Positions 7,966-16,442 of a DNA stretch of 64,000 nt are shown here, one piece after another; the stretch's first letter is position 1; each line of letters starts with the position of its first letter. Made by a program: the position numbers and the translations under genes. Below the pieces are notes generated by a model, which did not search any database, was not told the origin of the DNA, and saw nothing but the letters and a program-made list of their open reading frames with translations. The DNA comes from Bacillota bacterium (lineage in GTDB: Bacteria > Bacillota > Clostridia > Tissierellales > Tissierellaceae): contig JAEWGC010000008.1 of NCBI GenBank assembly GCA_023388495.1, positions 1-64,000 on the forward strand. Reading direction: 5' to 3'.

Positions 7966-8739
7966 TTATTTATTTTCATTAAGAGTCCAAAATAATATCT
8001 TCTTTTTAAATTTCTCAAATATAAGCATAATAATAACAATAAAGCATCCCATAAATAATAATCCAGCAATTACCCTTGCATAATCTGAGAAATCTGCATA
8101 ATACTGAATAAAATATCCAAGTCCAGAGTTTGTTGCAAACATTTCAGCTATTGCAAGTAGTATAAATGCGAAATTTAGTGCCGTCCCTGCCCCAGATAAT
8201 ATAGACGGAGCAGCAGCAGGTAATATCACATTAACCAGTTTTTTAAATCCACTTAACTCTAAAACCTTAGAATTATCCAAGTACTTTTGATCAATTAAGA
8301 CTATTCCATTTATAGTCCCATTTAGAAATGGCCAAAAGCATCCTATGAATATAACTGCTACCGATGATAAATAAAAGGTGGGCATTATAGCAATAAGATA
8401 CGGTGTCATCATTGATGGTGGAATTGGGTTTAAAGCGAATATAATTGGTTTTAAATTTTTATTTAATTTTGGATTAGTGCCTATTAAAATTCCCAATAAA
8501 ATACCACTAAAAGCTGCACCAAAATATCCTGGAATAAGGAGTTTTGAGGAACTAATAAGGCTTTCCCAAAGTTTTGGCATTGAAGCATATAAACTAGGTC
8601 CAATTTTCGAGAAACCTGGAAATAACAATGGATCAAGCATACCATAAATATCAGTAGCTAATACATAAAGTAAAAATACCATAACCAAAATTAATATAGT
8701 TCCTATATAATTTCTAATCTTTTTTTCCCCTTTTAACAT
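7966..8739 (-). CDS. ABC importer permease, NitT/TauT type
   Basis: 257 residues with about six membrane segments and the inner-membrane component motif region VLELSGFKKLVNVILPAAAPSILSG, the EAA-like loop that docks the ATPase. It resembles the TauC/SsuC permeases of nitrate, taurine, sulfonate or aromatic importers. GGGTGAAATCAA precedes ATG 8739. It follows the substrate-binding protein gene and completes the three-component transporter; the transporter type and AtuA neighbours hint at a small organic acid or sulfonate. Confidence 0.87.
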   Translation of the reverse strand: MLKGEKKIRNYIGTILILVMVFLLYVLATDIYGMLDPLLFPGFSKIGPSLYASMPKLWESLISSSKLLIPGYFGAAFSGILLGILIGTNPKLNKNLKPIIFALNPIPPSMMTPYLIAIMPTFYLSSVAVIFIGCFWPFLNGTINGIVLIDQKYLDNSKVLELSGFKKLVNVILPAAAPSILSGAGTALNFAFILLAIAEMFATNSGLGYFIQYYADFSDYARVIAGLLFMGCFIVIIMLIFEKFKKKILFWTLNENK

Positions 8740-8785
8740 TTGATTTCACCCACTATAATTATTACATTTTTTCATATTTTCAAAG

Positions 8786-9913
8786 CTACTTTAACATTTC
8801 AGTATTATTATTTGCAAATTTTTCTTGAAGCTCATTATAAAAAGGATCTTCAGGATATTCTGCTGTAAGCTCATCTAAAGCTTCTTTATATAACTTAATA
8901 TTAATATGATCATTTACATCTATATCTGCTGGGTCAATGTATTTCATATCAATTAAACGATTCCACATATAACGAACTCCATCACTCTTAGGATCCGTAT
9001 CAAAAATCTGATTAGTTTCAAGCAGAAGAGCTCTTGACTTTTCTTCATCCAATTCAAGATATTTCATATTTAGCTTAACAGCATATTCTGGATCTTCATT
9101 TAATATCTTTTCTGCACGTATATATGATCGTAAAAAGCCTCTTACAGCATCTTGATTTTCATTAATCCACGCTGTATTAGCAACTGGTCGACAACATACA
9201 TGCACAGGGTCCCAAAAATCATTGCTCCAAGCAATAGTCTTAAGACCTGCTTCTACGGATTGAAGATATGTAGAATTTGTACCTATCCCAATATCTGCAT
9301 TACCAGATTTAACAGCTTCTAACACCTCAGTAGGCTTTTTAAACTCAAGTATAGTAACATCTTTTTCTAAGTCATAGCCTGCTTCCATCATAGCACCACG
9401 CCATACAATATCCGGTGTATACATTCTTGCTGTAGCAACCTTTTTCCCTATGAATGACTCAAGCCCCTTATATTCTAAGCCTTCTGGAGCATAAACAGGC
9501 ATCCCCCCAGATAAATATCCTCCAAAGATACTAAAATCCGCGCCTTTTGTAACATAAGTTAGTGGAGCAGCAGTTCCAAAAGAAACAGCAATATCAACCT
9601 TCTTTGCCTGTAAAGCTGTTAATGCATCTGTTGAATTAGAAAATGAAACAAGTTCTATCTCAACTCCCTCTTCCTTATCAATGCCTTTATCTATGGCAAT
9701 GAACCCCAATATATTTCCTGTACCTGGATTGTATGCAACACTTATCTTATGAAGTTCTTCACCCTCAGTCTTATCTGTTTTTACGATTGTTTCACTTGTA
9801 TTTCTACTAATTTGAGTATCATTTATATCTTTTTTTCCACATCCTGTAATAAGACTCAATAATAATATCACAACTAACATAAATGTGACTAATCTAATAT
9901 GTCTTTTTTTCAT
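8786..9913 (-). CDS. Substrate-binding lipoprotein of the NitT/TauT-type importer
   Basis: 375 residues. An N-terminal basic/hydrophobic signal ends in the lipobox LITGC (Cys25), so the protein is probably lipid-anchored outside the membrane. The body has the SsuA/TauA-like fold with IAVSFGTAAPLTYVTKG, VATARMYTPDIVWRGAM and GNADIGIGTNSTYLQS. A pair of Cys in VHVCCRPVA is unusual for the family. ATG 9913 follows GGAGGAG and sits 1 nt after the ATPase stop, so the genes are coupled. The ligand is unknown. Confidence 0.85.
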   Translation of the reverse strand: MKKRHIRLVTFMLVVILLLSLITGCGKKDINDTQISRNTSETIVKTDKTEGEELHKISVAYNPGTGNILGFIAIDKGIDKEEGVEIELVSFSNSTDALTALQAKKVDIAVSFGTAAPLTYVTKGADFSIFGGYLSGGMPVYAPEGLEYKGLESFIGKKVATARMYTPDIVWRGAMMEAGYDLEKDVTILEFKKPTEVLEAVKSGNADIGIGTNSTYLQSVEAGLKTIAWSNDFWDPVHVCCRPVANTAWINENQDAVRGFLRSYIRAEKILNEDPEYAVKLNMKYLELDEEKSRALLLETNQIFDTDPKSDGVRYMWNRLIDMKYIDPADIDVNDHINIKLYKEALDELTAEYPEDPFYNELQEKFANNNTEMLK

Positions 9914-9914
9914 T

Positions 9915-10709
9915 TTATTCTCCTCCATAACCTATCTTTTCTTTAATATCTTTATTCAAAATATGAATAAGCTTATTGCGTAGTTCAATGGTTTTTTTAT
10001 TTTCAAATAATAACTCTCTACTAACCTTTTCCTCTTTACTAAAAGAATGAGTATATATTATATTGCTAGGACTCGATCCAAAAACAAATATCTTAGTAGC
10101 AAGTAGTAAAGCCTCGTCTACATCATGAGTTACAAAAAAAATAGTTTTCCTATTTTCTTTATCTTTACTCCAAAGATCCAATACCATGTCTTGGAGTTTA
10201 GCACGAGTTACGGCATCTAAAGCGCCAAATGGCTCATCCATTAAAAGAATGGGTGGATCTAAGGCAAATGAGCGACATATTGCACAGCGCTGTCTCATTC
10301 CTCCAGAAAGTTCATTTGGATACTTGTTAAAAGCAGTCTCATCTAATCCTACTTTCTCTAAATAATAAAGAGCTCGTTCCTTTAATTGTTTTTTACTCTC
10401 ATCTTTAAATTTCTGTTTTAAAGATAGAACAATGTTTTTTCCAGTCGTTAACCATGGAAATAAACTATAATCTTGAAAAACCACTCCTCGATCAAGACTT
10501 GCTCCCTTTATTAGCTTATCTCCAACAAAAATAGCACCAGAGTCTGGTTCTGACAATCCTGCCATAAGGCGAAGAAATGTACTCTTCCCACAACCCGACT
10601 GTCCCAGTAAGCAGACAAAATCTCCTGCATCAATTTCCATATTTATATTTTCAAGAACAAGTTCTTTATCATATGAAAACACAATATTTTCAACCTTAAT
10701 ATCTTGCAT
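9915..10709 (-). CDS. ATPase of the NitT/TauT-type ABC importer
   Basis: 264 residues with a complete ABC ATPase: Walker A GQSGCGKST, Q-loop VVFQDYSLFPW, signature LSGGMRQR, Walker B ILLMDEP and switch VTHDVDEA. It belongs to the TauB/SsuB group. I chose ATG 10709 because GGGAGG lies 7 nt upstream. This is the first gene of the five-gene transport/AtuA operon, followed by binding protein, permease, AtuA-N and AtuA-C. Confidence 0.9.
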   Translation of the reverse strand: MQDIKVENIVFSYDKELVLENINMEIDAGDFVCLLGQSGCGKSTFLRLMAGLSEPDSGAIFVGDKLIKGASLDRGVVFQDYSLFPWLTTGKNIVLSLKQKFKDESKKQLKERALYYLEKVGLDETAFNKYPNELSGGMRQRCAICRSFALDPPILLMDEPFGALDAVTRAKLQDMVLDLWSKDKENRKTIFFVTHDVDEALLLATKIFVFGSSPSNIIYTHSFSKEEKVSRELLFENKKTIELRNKLIHILNKDIKEKIGYGGE

Positions 10710-10767
10710 TGGCAGTCCTCCCATTGCATGTTTTGTACAAAAATACTAAATCACCATGTTTATTTTT

Positions 10768-11184
10768 CTAATTTTGAATTTTTCTTGTCCCTATAAATAA
10801 AGATATAAATCCACATATTACTGTAATTATACCGCCCCCACGAATCCAAATAGCAGTACCATGACAACTCATGGTTTCTTTCATACATATACCAATCCCT
10901 AACTTTGAGGTATAGGTAATAATAGTAACCGTTATGCCTATAGCTATAATGGTCCAAGGATGACTTGATTTGGTAATAAGAGATTCTATTGCAGATATTA
11001 TCAATATTATTGATAATAATATTGATGCTTGTCCTGTATAATAGCATTTCATATGTACCATATTACCACTAGCAAGCTCTAAAAGATTTTCACATACTGG
11101 AGCCCATATAAGTATTGAACCTATTATAATGAGTCCTGTAAAAATTAATACAAGGTTTACAAATCTTAAATTCCTTAGATTCAT
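10768..11184 (-). CDS. DUF4418-family membrane protein
   Basis: About 138 residues with four hydrophobic segments (roughly 9-27, 54-72, 77-96, 108-131 of the 138). Cysteines are conserved in type and place: WAPVCENL, HMKCYYTGQ and GICMKETMSCHGTA. This matches my recollection of DUF4418 proteins, often encoded beside FtsX-like permease/ATPase pairs, exactly the divergent neighbours here. ATG 11184 has AAAGGAG about 11 nt upstream; a TTG further upstream is less likely. The function is unknown. The membrane-embedded Cys/His suggest metal or heme binding, which is inference. Confidence 0.72.
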   Translation of the reverse strand: MNLRNLRFVNLVLIFTGLIIIGSILIWAPVCENLLELASGNMVHMKCYYTGQASILLSIILIISAIESLITKSSHPWTIIAIGITVTIITYTSKLGIGICMKETMSCHGTAIWIRGGGIITVICGFISLFIGTRKIQN

Positions 11185-11414
11185 ATAAACAAATTCTCCT
11201 TTCAACGTATTATAATTTTGTCGATTTTTGTAAATTATTCCATATCTTATAGCATTATACAGTAAAAAAATTCATACTTCCAATAAGGATTTTTAATACA
11301 TAGAAAGCTATGATTATTTTTTTCTATAGTATATAATTTTATCAATTTAGTATAATTTCTATGATATACTACTAAGTTGTTAATAATATTTTAACTAAGA
11401 GGTGTTATGATTTA

Positions 11415-12623
11415 ATGAGTATATTGAAGTTAGCCTATCTTAATGTAGTAAGACGAAAATCTCAGTCTTTACTTACAGGAATTATAGCATCAATAACTAT
11501 TCTTTCATTTGTATTGGTCTTTTCCATTTACTTTATAGTACAAGATGGACTAAGCCTCACGAGTGAAAGACTAGGTGCTGATATAATTGTAATTCCAAAT
11601 AAGGCAGACCTGGATTTTTCAGCAACTCTTTTTACAGGTGCAGAGCAAAATATATACATGCCAAGAGATGTAGAAACTAAAATTAAAACTATTGACCAAG
11701 TAGAGAAAACCACACCTCAATTTTTTACAGCTACTATAGAAAACTCTAGTTGCTGTAGCTATGGTGAAACCTTACGCATTGTAGGAATTGATCAAAACTC
11801 AGATTTTATATTAAAGCCTTGGTTTGAAGAATATAATTTAAGTCCATTAACAGATGATGAAGTTATTATAGGTAGTAAAATTCAAGTTATATTAGGCAAT
11901 AAAGTATCTATATTAGGAGACATATTTAAAGTAGTGGGTACTTTATATACTACTGGAGGAAGTATGGATAATACAATATTTATGAATATTGATAAAGCTA
12001 GATTATTAGCTAAAGATAAATATCCTACTCACATTTGGAATGGGGACAATCCTGAGAATCTAATTTCGTCTATCTTAATAAAAACTTCTTCTAAAGAAAC
12101 GGATCTAGATAATACTATAAATAAAATAAACAATCTAAATCTAGGAATCAAAGCTGTATCTATATCAAATTCTATAACCACTATTAAACAACAATTTGAT
12201 TCTATTTCTAAGATTATATTATATCTATGGCTGATCTTATTATTAATTTCATCTCTAGCTCTTATAGGTAGATTTTCTTCACTTGCCGAAGGAAGAAAAA
12301 AGGAAACTGGTTTTTTAAGAGCTATGGGTATGAAAAAAAATGAAATATTTAAATTGATAATTCTAGAATCTTGGATTATAGCAGGTATTGCAGGTATTTT
12401 AGGAAGTACTGCCGGTGCTATATTAGTTCGTCCATTTGTATCTATAATTAGCAAATCTATTATCATTCCACAAGGTATTTGGTCCTTATCTCAAAGTATA
12501 ATAGCTATAATAATAGGAATAATTGCTGCTCTTTTATTGGGACTTTTAGCTTCTATCTATCCAGCTTGGAAAAACTCCAATCTAGAACCTCAAGAGGCAA
12601 TTGCGAAAGGAGATGTTAGATAA
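11415..12623 (+). CDS. FtsX-like ABC permease
   Basis: 402 residues in the MacB/FtsX topology: one N-terminal membrane helix (about 18-43), a large extracytoplasmic domain (about 45-265), then three C-terminal helices (about 265-290, 315-340, 355-385). The C-terminal coupling helix region RKKETGFLRAMGMKKNEIF is typical. The periplasmic-type domain has an unusual adjacent cysteine pair, SSCCSYGETL (Cys113-Cys114). The ATG overlaps nothing upstream, and the stop overlaps the ATPase ATG by one base, so the two are cotranslated. It likely extracts or exports a lipid, peptide or metal-containing compound rather than importing one. Confidence 0.85.
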   Translation: MSILKLAYLNVVRRKSQSLLTGIIASITILSFVLVFSIYFIVQDGLSLTSERLGADIIVIPNKADLDFSATLFTGAEQNIYMPRDVETKIKTIDQVEKTTPQFFTATIENSSCCSYGETLRIVGIDQNSDFILKPWFEEYNLSPLTDDEVIIGSKIQVILGNKVSILGDIFKVVGTLYTTGGSMDNTIFMNIDKARLLAKDKYPTHIWNGDNPENLISSILIKTSSKETDLDNTINKINNLNLGIKAVSISNSITTIKQQFDSISKIILYLWLILLLISSLALIGRFSSLAEGRKKETGFLRAMGMKKNEIFKLIILESWIIAGIAGILGSTAGAILVRPFVSIISKSIIIPQGIWSLSQSIIAIIIGIIAALLLGLLASIYPAWKNSNLEPQEAIAKGDVR

Positions 12624-13291
12624 TGGAAATCTGCCGTTTGGAAAATATAAGAAAAACCTATGAATCCGATGAAGAAGTTACCCCTATAAAACAAGTTTCT
12701 TTATCTATAGAGTCTGGAGATTTCATCTGTATTGAAGGCCCTTCTGGTGTAGGAAAAAGCACTCTTTTATATATAATCGGTGGACTCTTAAATACTTCCT
12801 TTGGAAATGTATTTATAAATGATAACAATATAAATACTATGAAGGATAAGGAACTTACCAACCTGCGTAGAAATAGCATAGGATTTTTATTTCAGGATAC
12901 TTATTTAATACAGGCTCTAACTATTGAGGAAAACTTAATTTTCGTACAATCCTTGTGTCATAAGAAAAAAAATATTAATAAAAATAAAATAGAAAAACTT
13001 CTAACAAGGTTAGGTCTTTGGGAAAGAAGAAATTTTCTACCTAGTGAACTAAGTGGTGGTCAGAGAAGACGAGCCATGATAGCCTGTACTATGATTAAGG
13101 AACCTTTATTGATATTAGCTGATGAACCTACAAATGATTTGGATGAATATTGGGCAAAAGAAATCTTACATATTCTACATGAATATGTAAATATGGGTAA
13201 AGCCGTAATCCTTGTAACTCATAATGAACAATGGGCTCAGAAAACACAAAAAAGATTTATTTTAAATAAAGGTATACTTTATCCAAAATAG
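12623..13291 (+). CDS. LolD/MacB-type ABC ATPase
   Basis: 222 residues, the usual size for ATPases partnering FtsX-like permeases. Walker A is GPSGVGKST, signature LSGGQRRR, Walker B LILADEPTNDLD and H-loop VTHNEQ. The ATG overlaps the permease stop (TAATG). A bidirectional hairpin terminator follows at 13344. It powers the permease encoded upstream; the substrate is unknown. Confidence 0.9.
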   Translation: MEICRLENIRKTYESDEEVTPIKQVSLSIESGDFICIEGPSGVGKSTLLYIIGGLLNTSFGNVFINDNNINTMKDKELTNLRRNSIGFLFQDTYLIQALTIEENLIFVQSLCHKKKNINKNKIEKLLTRLGLWERRNFLPSELSGGQRRRAMIACTMIKEPLLILADEPTNDLDEYWAKEILHILHEYVNMGKAVILVTHNEQWAQKTQKRFILNKGILYPK

Positions 13292-13343
13292 AATATTTAA
13301 AATTATCATCTTTATAATAAACTAAATCAATAGGAATTAGCAG

Positions 13344-13380
13344 AAAGGATTGACCCTAAATAGGATCAATCCTTTTACTT
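13344..13380. terminator. Bidirectional terminator between the ABC pair and the mocA side
   Basis: AAAGGATTGA (13344-13353) pairs with TCAATCCTTT (13366-13375), followed by T-rich sequence on the plus strand. It can also end minus-strand transcription, directly after an open frame that stops at 13386. Confidence 0.72.
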
Positions 13381-13385
13381 TATAA

Positions 13386-13541
13386 TTATTTCATTAAATG
13401 AGTCTCCAGTATTTGTTCCACCCTTAGTCCTTGTAATCCTAGATAGTGGTTTAAGTTGTTTAATAGATACTCTAATTTAACTGGTCCTACTAATTCTGAT
13501 CCTGTTACTATTTTTGATATATTTACATTTTCATTGATTCT
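13386..13541 (-). other. Unassigned open frame, 51 codons, after mocA
   Basis: A minus-strand frame, open from just after a TGA, reads through the last codons of mocA in another frame. It continues VTGSELVGPVKLEYLLNN, then NHYLGLQGLRVEQILE, and stops at 13386 immediately before a terminator. It looks like coding sequence (amphipathic, leucine-rich, no low complexity) and has no good start codon. It could be the tail of a lost gene, or a C-terminal extension of mocA reached by frameshift. I do not recognise a family. Confidence 0.35.
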
Positions 13542-14101
13542 TCAACTACCTCTAAATCCTCTTCATTGTCTATATCCATTCCCAGTTTTTCTTCTTCGAT
13601 ATAGACCTTGTTTACTTTAGAAATATTATTCTCTACTATTTCTCTCCCGCCTTTGTCTCCTCTGATCTTGAGTAGCTCTTCTTTGAAGGTAGAAGAGATT
13701 ATCATAGGCATACCTCTATCACCATTATAATAAGGTACTAAAATAGGAAGATTTGACTCTTTATATTCTTCTATTAACTTATTTATTAGTTCTGATGTTA
13801 TAAACGGCTGGTCCCCTACTAAAAACATATAGGATTCGCCCTTTGCTTCTTTTACTCCCAGCTTTAGAGACTCAGATTGTCCTAGATAGGCCCTTTCATT
13901 GTAAATAGTCCTTATATTATATTTATCTCCTATTTCCTGTACTTCTTCATTTCTATACACCAAAATAACATCATCTAGATTGGAGTCTATGGCTGCCTTG
14001 ATAACTCTCTCTATTACCTTTTCTCCATGAATTTCTAATAATAGCTTGTCCTTTTTCATTCTTCTTGAAAATCCTGATGCTAAAATAATTCCCGTTATCA
14101 T
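13523..14101 (-). CDS. MocA-like molybdenum cofactor cytidylyltransferase
   Basis: 192 residues of the NTP_transf_3 (MobA-like) family. LASGFSRRMKKDKLLL is the nucleotide-binding signature LxxGxSxRMGxDK with Gly replaced. LVGDQPFIT is the metal-binding block and the C-terminal IDNEEDLEVV is typical. MocA transfers CMP to molybdopterin to make the cytosine dinucleotide form used by xanthine-dehydrogenase-type enzymes. Its position directly after yqeC and downstream of the Mo hydroxylase subunits fits maturation of that enzyme. TTAGGAGATAAT precedes ATG 14101. Confidence 0.82.
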   Translation of the reverse strand: MITGIILASGFSRRMKKDKLLLEIHGEKVIERVIKAAIDSNLDDVILVYRNEEVQEIGDKYNIRTIYNERAYLGQSESLKLGVKEAKGESYMFLVGDQPFITSELINKLIEEYKESNLPILVPYYNGDRGMPMIISSTFKEELLKIRGDKGGREIVENNISKVNKVYIEEEKLGMDIDNEEDLEVVEESMKM

Positions 14102-14109
14102 ATTATCTC

Positions 14110-14844
14110 CTAATAAAATTTTCTTTTTATAATATCTCCTATGATTATCTTACTATAGATAGTATTATCTAGTTTTTCTCTGATTTTTATGCCCTTAGCA
14201 ATCTTTACTTCATTATCTGCCTTATTTAACAATAGTATTTTATCTCCACGGGCATTTTTAAATATACCATTCTTGTGTAGTATAAGCTTTACAATAGTTT
14301 CTTCATCTATAATATCCAATGAGCTTTTCTCTGATATCTCTAATAGTAATTCTGGTCTATGAACTGTTAGGTCATCTATTTTTTCTCCTAGACAATCTAG
14401 TCCTATAACTCCTATTGTCTTAGTAGTAGTATTGGGGATTACTGGCTCATCGGATCCTGGGGCTTTAATAGGCTTTCTTTTCGAACCATCTGATTCCATA
14501 AGAATATAATCAAATATATCCCTTTTAAAGATTTTATCTGATTTATCTTTGGAAATGCCAATTAATTTATCTTCCCTTATTTCTTCTCCAAGTACTGTAA
14601 TTGTGCCATTTATTGCACTAAATCCTTCATCTATATCCTTTAAGAAAAAATAATTATATTCATCCTTTGAGGGGGTAAATATTTTAGTAGTGGTGGATAT
14701 AAGAACTTTTTTGTTTAATTTCGCAAGTTCCTCTGCCAAACGAAAAATAGTAGTTGTTTTTCCCCCTCCTCCTACGAAGGAGAGCATTTCTTTTTTATTT
14801 AAATTGATCCCAATAATTTCATATATAGTCATCTCAAATCCCAT
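14110..14844 (-). CDS. yqeC: YqeC, accessory protein of selenium-dependent molybdenum hydroxylases
   Basis: 244 residues. SFVGGGGKTTTIFRLAEEL is a P-loop-like nucleotide-binding segment, with LISTTTKIF, DYILMESDGSKRKPIKAP and TIGVIGLDCLGE as further family blocks. YqeC genes cluster with selenium-dependent molybdenum hydroxylases, where they are thought to help insert or activate the labile selenium-containing cofactor. This is the best evidence in the window that the hydroxylase upstream uses selenium. ATG 14844 lies 2 nt beyond the chemoreceptor stop with little Shine-Dalgarno sequence, so translation is probably coupled; ATG 14832 is an alternative. Confidence 0.83.
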   Translation of the reverse strand: MGFEMTIYEIIGINLNKKEMLSFVGGGGKTTTIFRLAEELAKLNKKVLISTTTKIFTPSKDEYNYFFLKDIDEGFSAINGTITVLGEEIREDKLIGISKDKSDKIFKRDIFDYILMESDGSKRKPIKAPGSDEPVIPNTTTKTIGVIGLDCLGEKIDDLTVHRPELLLEISEKSSLDIIDEETIVKLILHKNGIFKNARGDKILLLNKADNEVKIAKGIKIREKLDNTIYSKIIIGDIIKRKFY

Positions 14845-14846
14845 AA

Positions 14847-16424
14847 CTATATATTTTTAATTAATGAATCTAAAGCAAGACCTACTTCATATAACCTTCC
14901 ACTTTCATCTGTTACTGTTAAGAATTTAAATAATTTGTTATCTTCTACTCTTTTTTTAACTGGAGTTACTATATATTCCTTTTTCTTTTTCTTAAAGTCT
15001 TGGAAGGATGGATCTGCTTCATATAGATTTAAACCTATTGCAGATTTTTCATTGGTAAATTCTACGACTCCTGAGGCATTAGTTATATATATTGCATCTA
15101 CGCCTACTTCTTTTATTAATTCTTTAATCATAGTATCACTTACATTTTCATTATTTTTAAAATATTCCCTTACAATATAAGCCTGTTTTAACATCTTTTC
15201 TTCCATTACCTTACCTACTACAAATTGCTGCATATTATAGACATGTCCACTTATCTTTTCCACTACATCATTTAAATCTCTTGCTCTACTATGCTGCTCT
15301 AATGTTTCTTCAGTAGTTTGTTCTATTTGGGCTGTTGTTTCCTCTGAGAACTCAGCTATTTTAGTTATATTGGTTGTTATCTCTTCTATCATAGTGTTAT
15401 TTTCTCTAGTTACTTCCTTTATAGACTCTAGACTTTCCTTACCTAGATTCAATGTTTTTATTATAGAGATAAAATCTTTATTTGTAGATTGAATAACTTC
15501 ACAGTTTTCATCCATATACTTCATTTCATTTTCCATAGATTCAGAAATTAATCGTATTTCATTTTTCAATCTATTTATTACTTCTTCTATCTTCTTAGAC
15601 ACTGTTTCTGTTTCACTGGCTAATTTACCTACTTCCATAGCTACTATAGAAAAGCCTCTGCCATGTTCTCCAGCTCTAGCAGCCTCTATTGATGCATTTA
15701 AAGAAAGCATCTTTGTTTGATTAGATATAGTATTAATTAAATCTATAAGGGATACTACTTCATCTGAATAGTTTCTTAACTCTATAATATTTTTAGAGCT
15801 TTTATCTAACATATTCTTAGAATTTATTATTCTATCTTCTATATCATCTATTTCTTCAATTCCTTTTTGGGCTGATGTTATGGAATTCGATATAAATTGA
15901 ATTTTATCAATTATATCCTTATCTATCTTTTCCATAGATAGGTAAATTCTTGTAGCCAAGTTATTAGTGTCACTTAACATTTGGCTTTGCTCCACTGCAT
16001 TGGAATCAGCTACCTCTACTGCAGATGCAATAAGCTCTGAGCTAGATAAGGACTCATTAGCTAAAAGACTTAAGCTCTCACATACATTAAATATTTCAGT
16101 AGATATTTCTACCTGGGTCTTTAGGTTCTCTCTTATTTGTTTATAAACATTATAGATTTTTTCTCTTGTCTCTTCTGATATATTATTATTTTCTGGAAAA
16201 GAAAAATCTAAATCATTAATTCTAGACAAATATTTTGAGATTTCCTTTATTCCTCCATTACTTCTTACCTTCCACAGGATTATGGATAATCCCATGGAAA
16301 GTAGAAATGTAGACACTATTTGTATAATTATTTCGTTAAAATAGAAGCTTATAAAATGATTAATCCCCATAAAGATAATTGAAAAAATAAATACTATTAT
16401 AAAATCTCTAGTTCCCTTTTTCAC
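14847..16424 (-). CDS. Methyl-accepting chemotaxis-type protein with C-terminal sensor domain
   Basis: 525 residues. Two N-terminal membrane helices (about 8-28 and 32-51) have almost no extracytoplasmic loop. A coiled-coil signalling domain follows, with the receptor hairpin tip NQTKMLSLNASIEAARAGEHGRGF around 235-260. No HAMP domain is evident. The last ~110 residues (from about 415) form a PAS/Cache-like sensor segment with VDAIYITNASGVVEFTN and IGLNLYEADPSFQDF, cytoplasmic by this topology. The GTG start follows GGAGGAG. It is embedded between the Mo hydroxylase genes and yqeC, suggesting it reports on purine availability or redox state. Confidence 0.85.
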   Translation of the reverse strand: MKKGTRDFIIVFIFSIIFMGINHFISFYFNEIIIQIVSTFLLSMGLSIILWKVRSNGGIKEISKYLSRINDLDFSFPENNNISEETREKIYNVYKQIRENLKTQVEISTEIFNVCESLSLLANESLSSSELIASAVEVADSNAVEQSQMLSDTNNLATRIYLSMEKIDKDIIDKIQFISNSITSAQKGIEEIDDIEDRIINSKNMLDKSSKNIIELRNYSDEVVSLIDLINTISNQTKMLSLNASIEAARAGEHGRGFSIVAMEVGKLASETETVSKKIEEVINRLKNEIRLISESMENEMKYMDENCEVIQSTNKDFISIIKTLNLGKESLESIKEVTRENNTMIEEITTNITKIAEFSEETTAQIEQTTEETLEQHSRARDLNDVVEKISGHVYNMQQFVVGKVMEEKMLKQAYIVREYFKNNENVSDTMIKELIKEVGVDAIYITNASGVVEFTNEKSAIGLNLYEADPSFQDFKKKKKEYIVTPVKKRVEDNKLFKFLTVTDESGRLYEVGLALDSLIKNI

Positions 16425-16442
16425 TATTTCTCCTCCTATATC

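Noticed and set aside
10760..11047. Tyr/Asn-rich minus-strand frame overlapping the DUF4418 gene
   Set aside because: It is an alternate frame of a membrane protein gene that has a clear start and conserved cysteines; composition is typical of out-of-frame AT-rich DNA.
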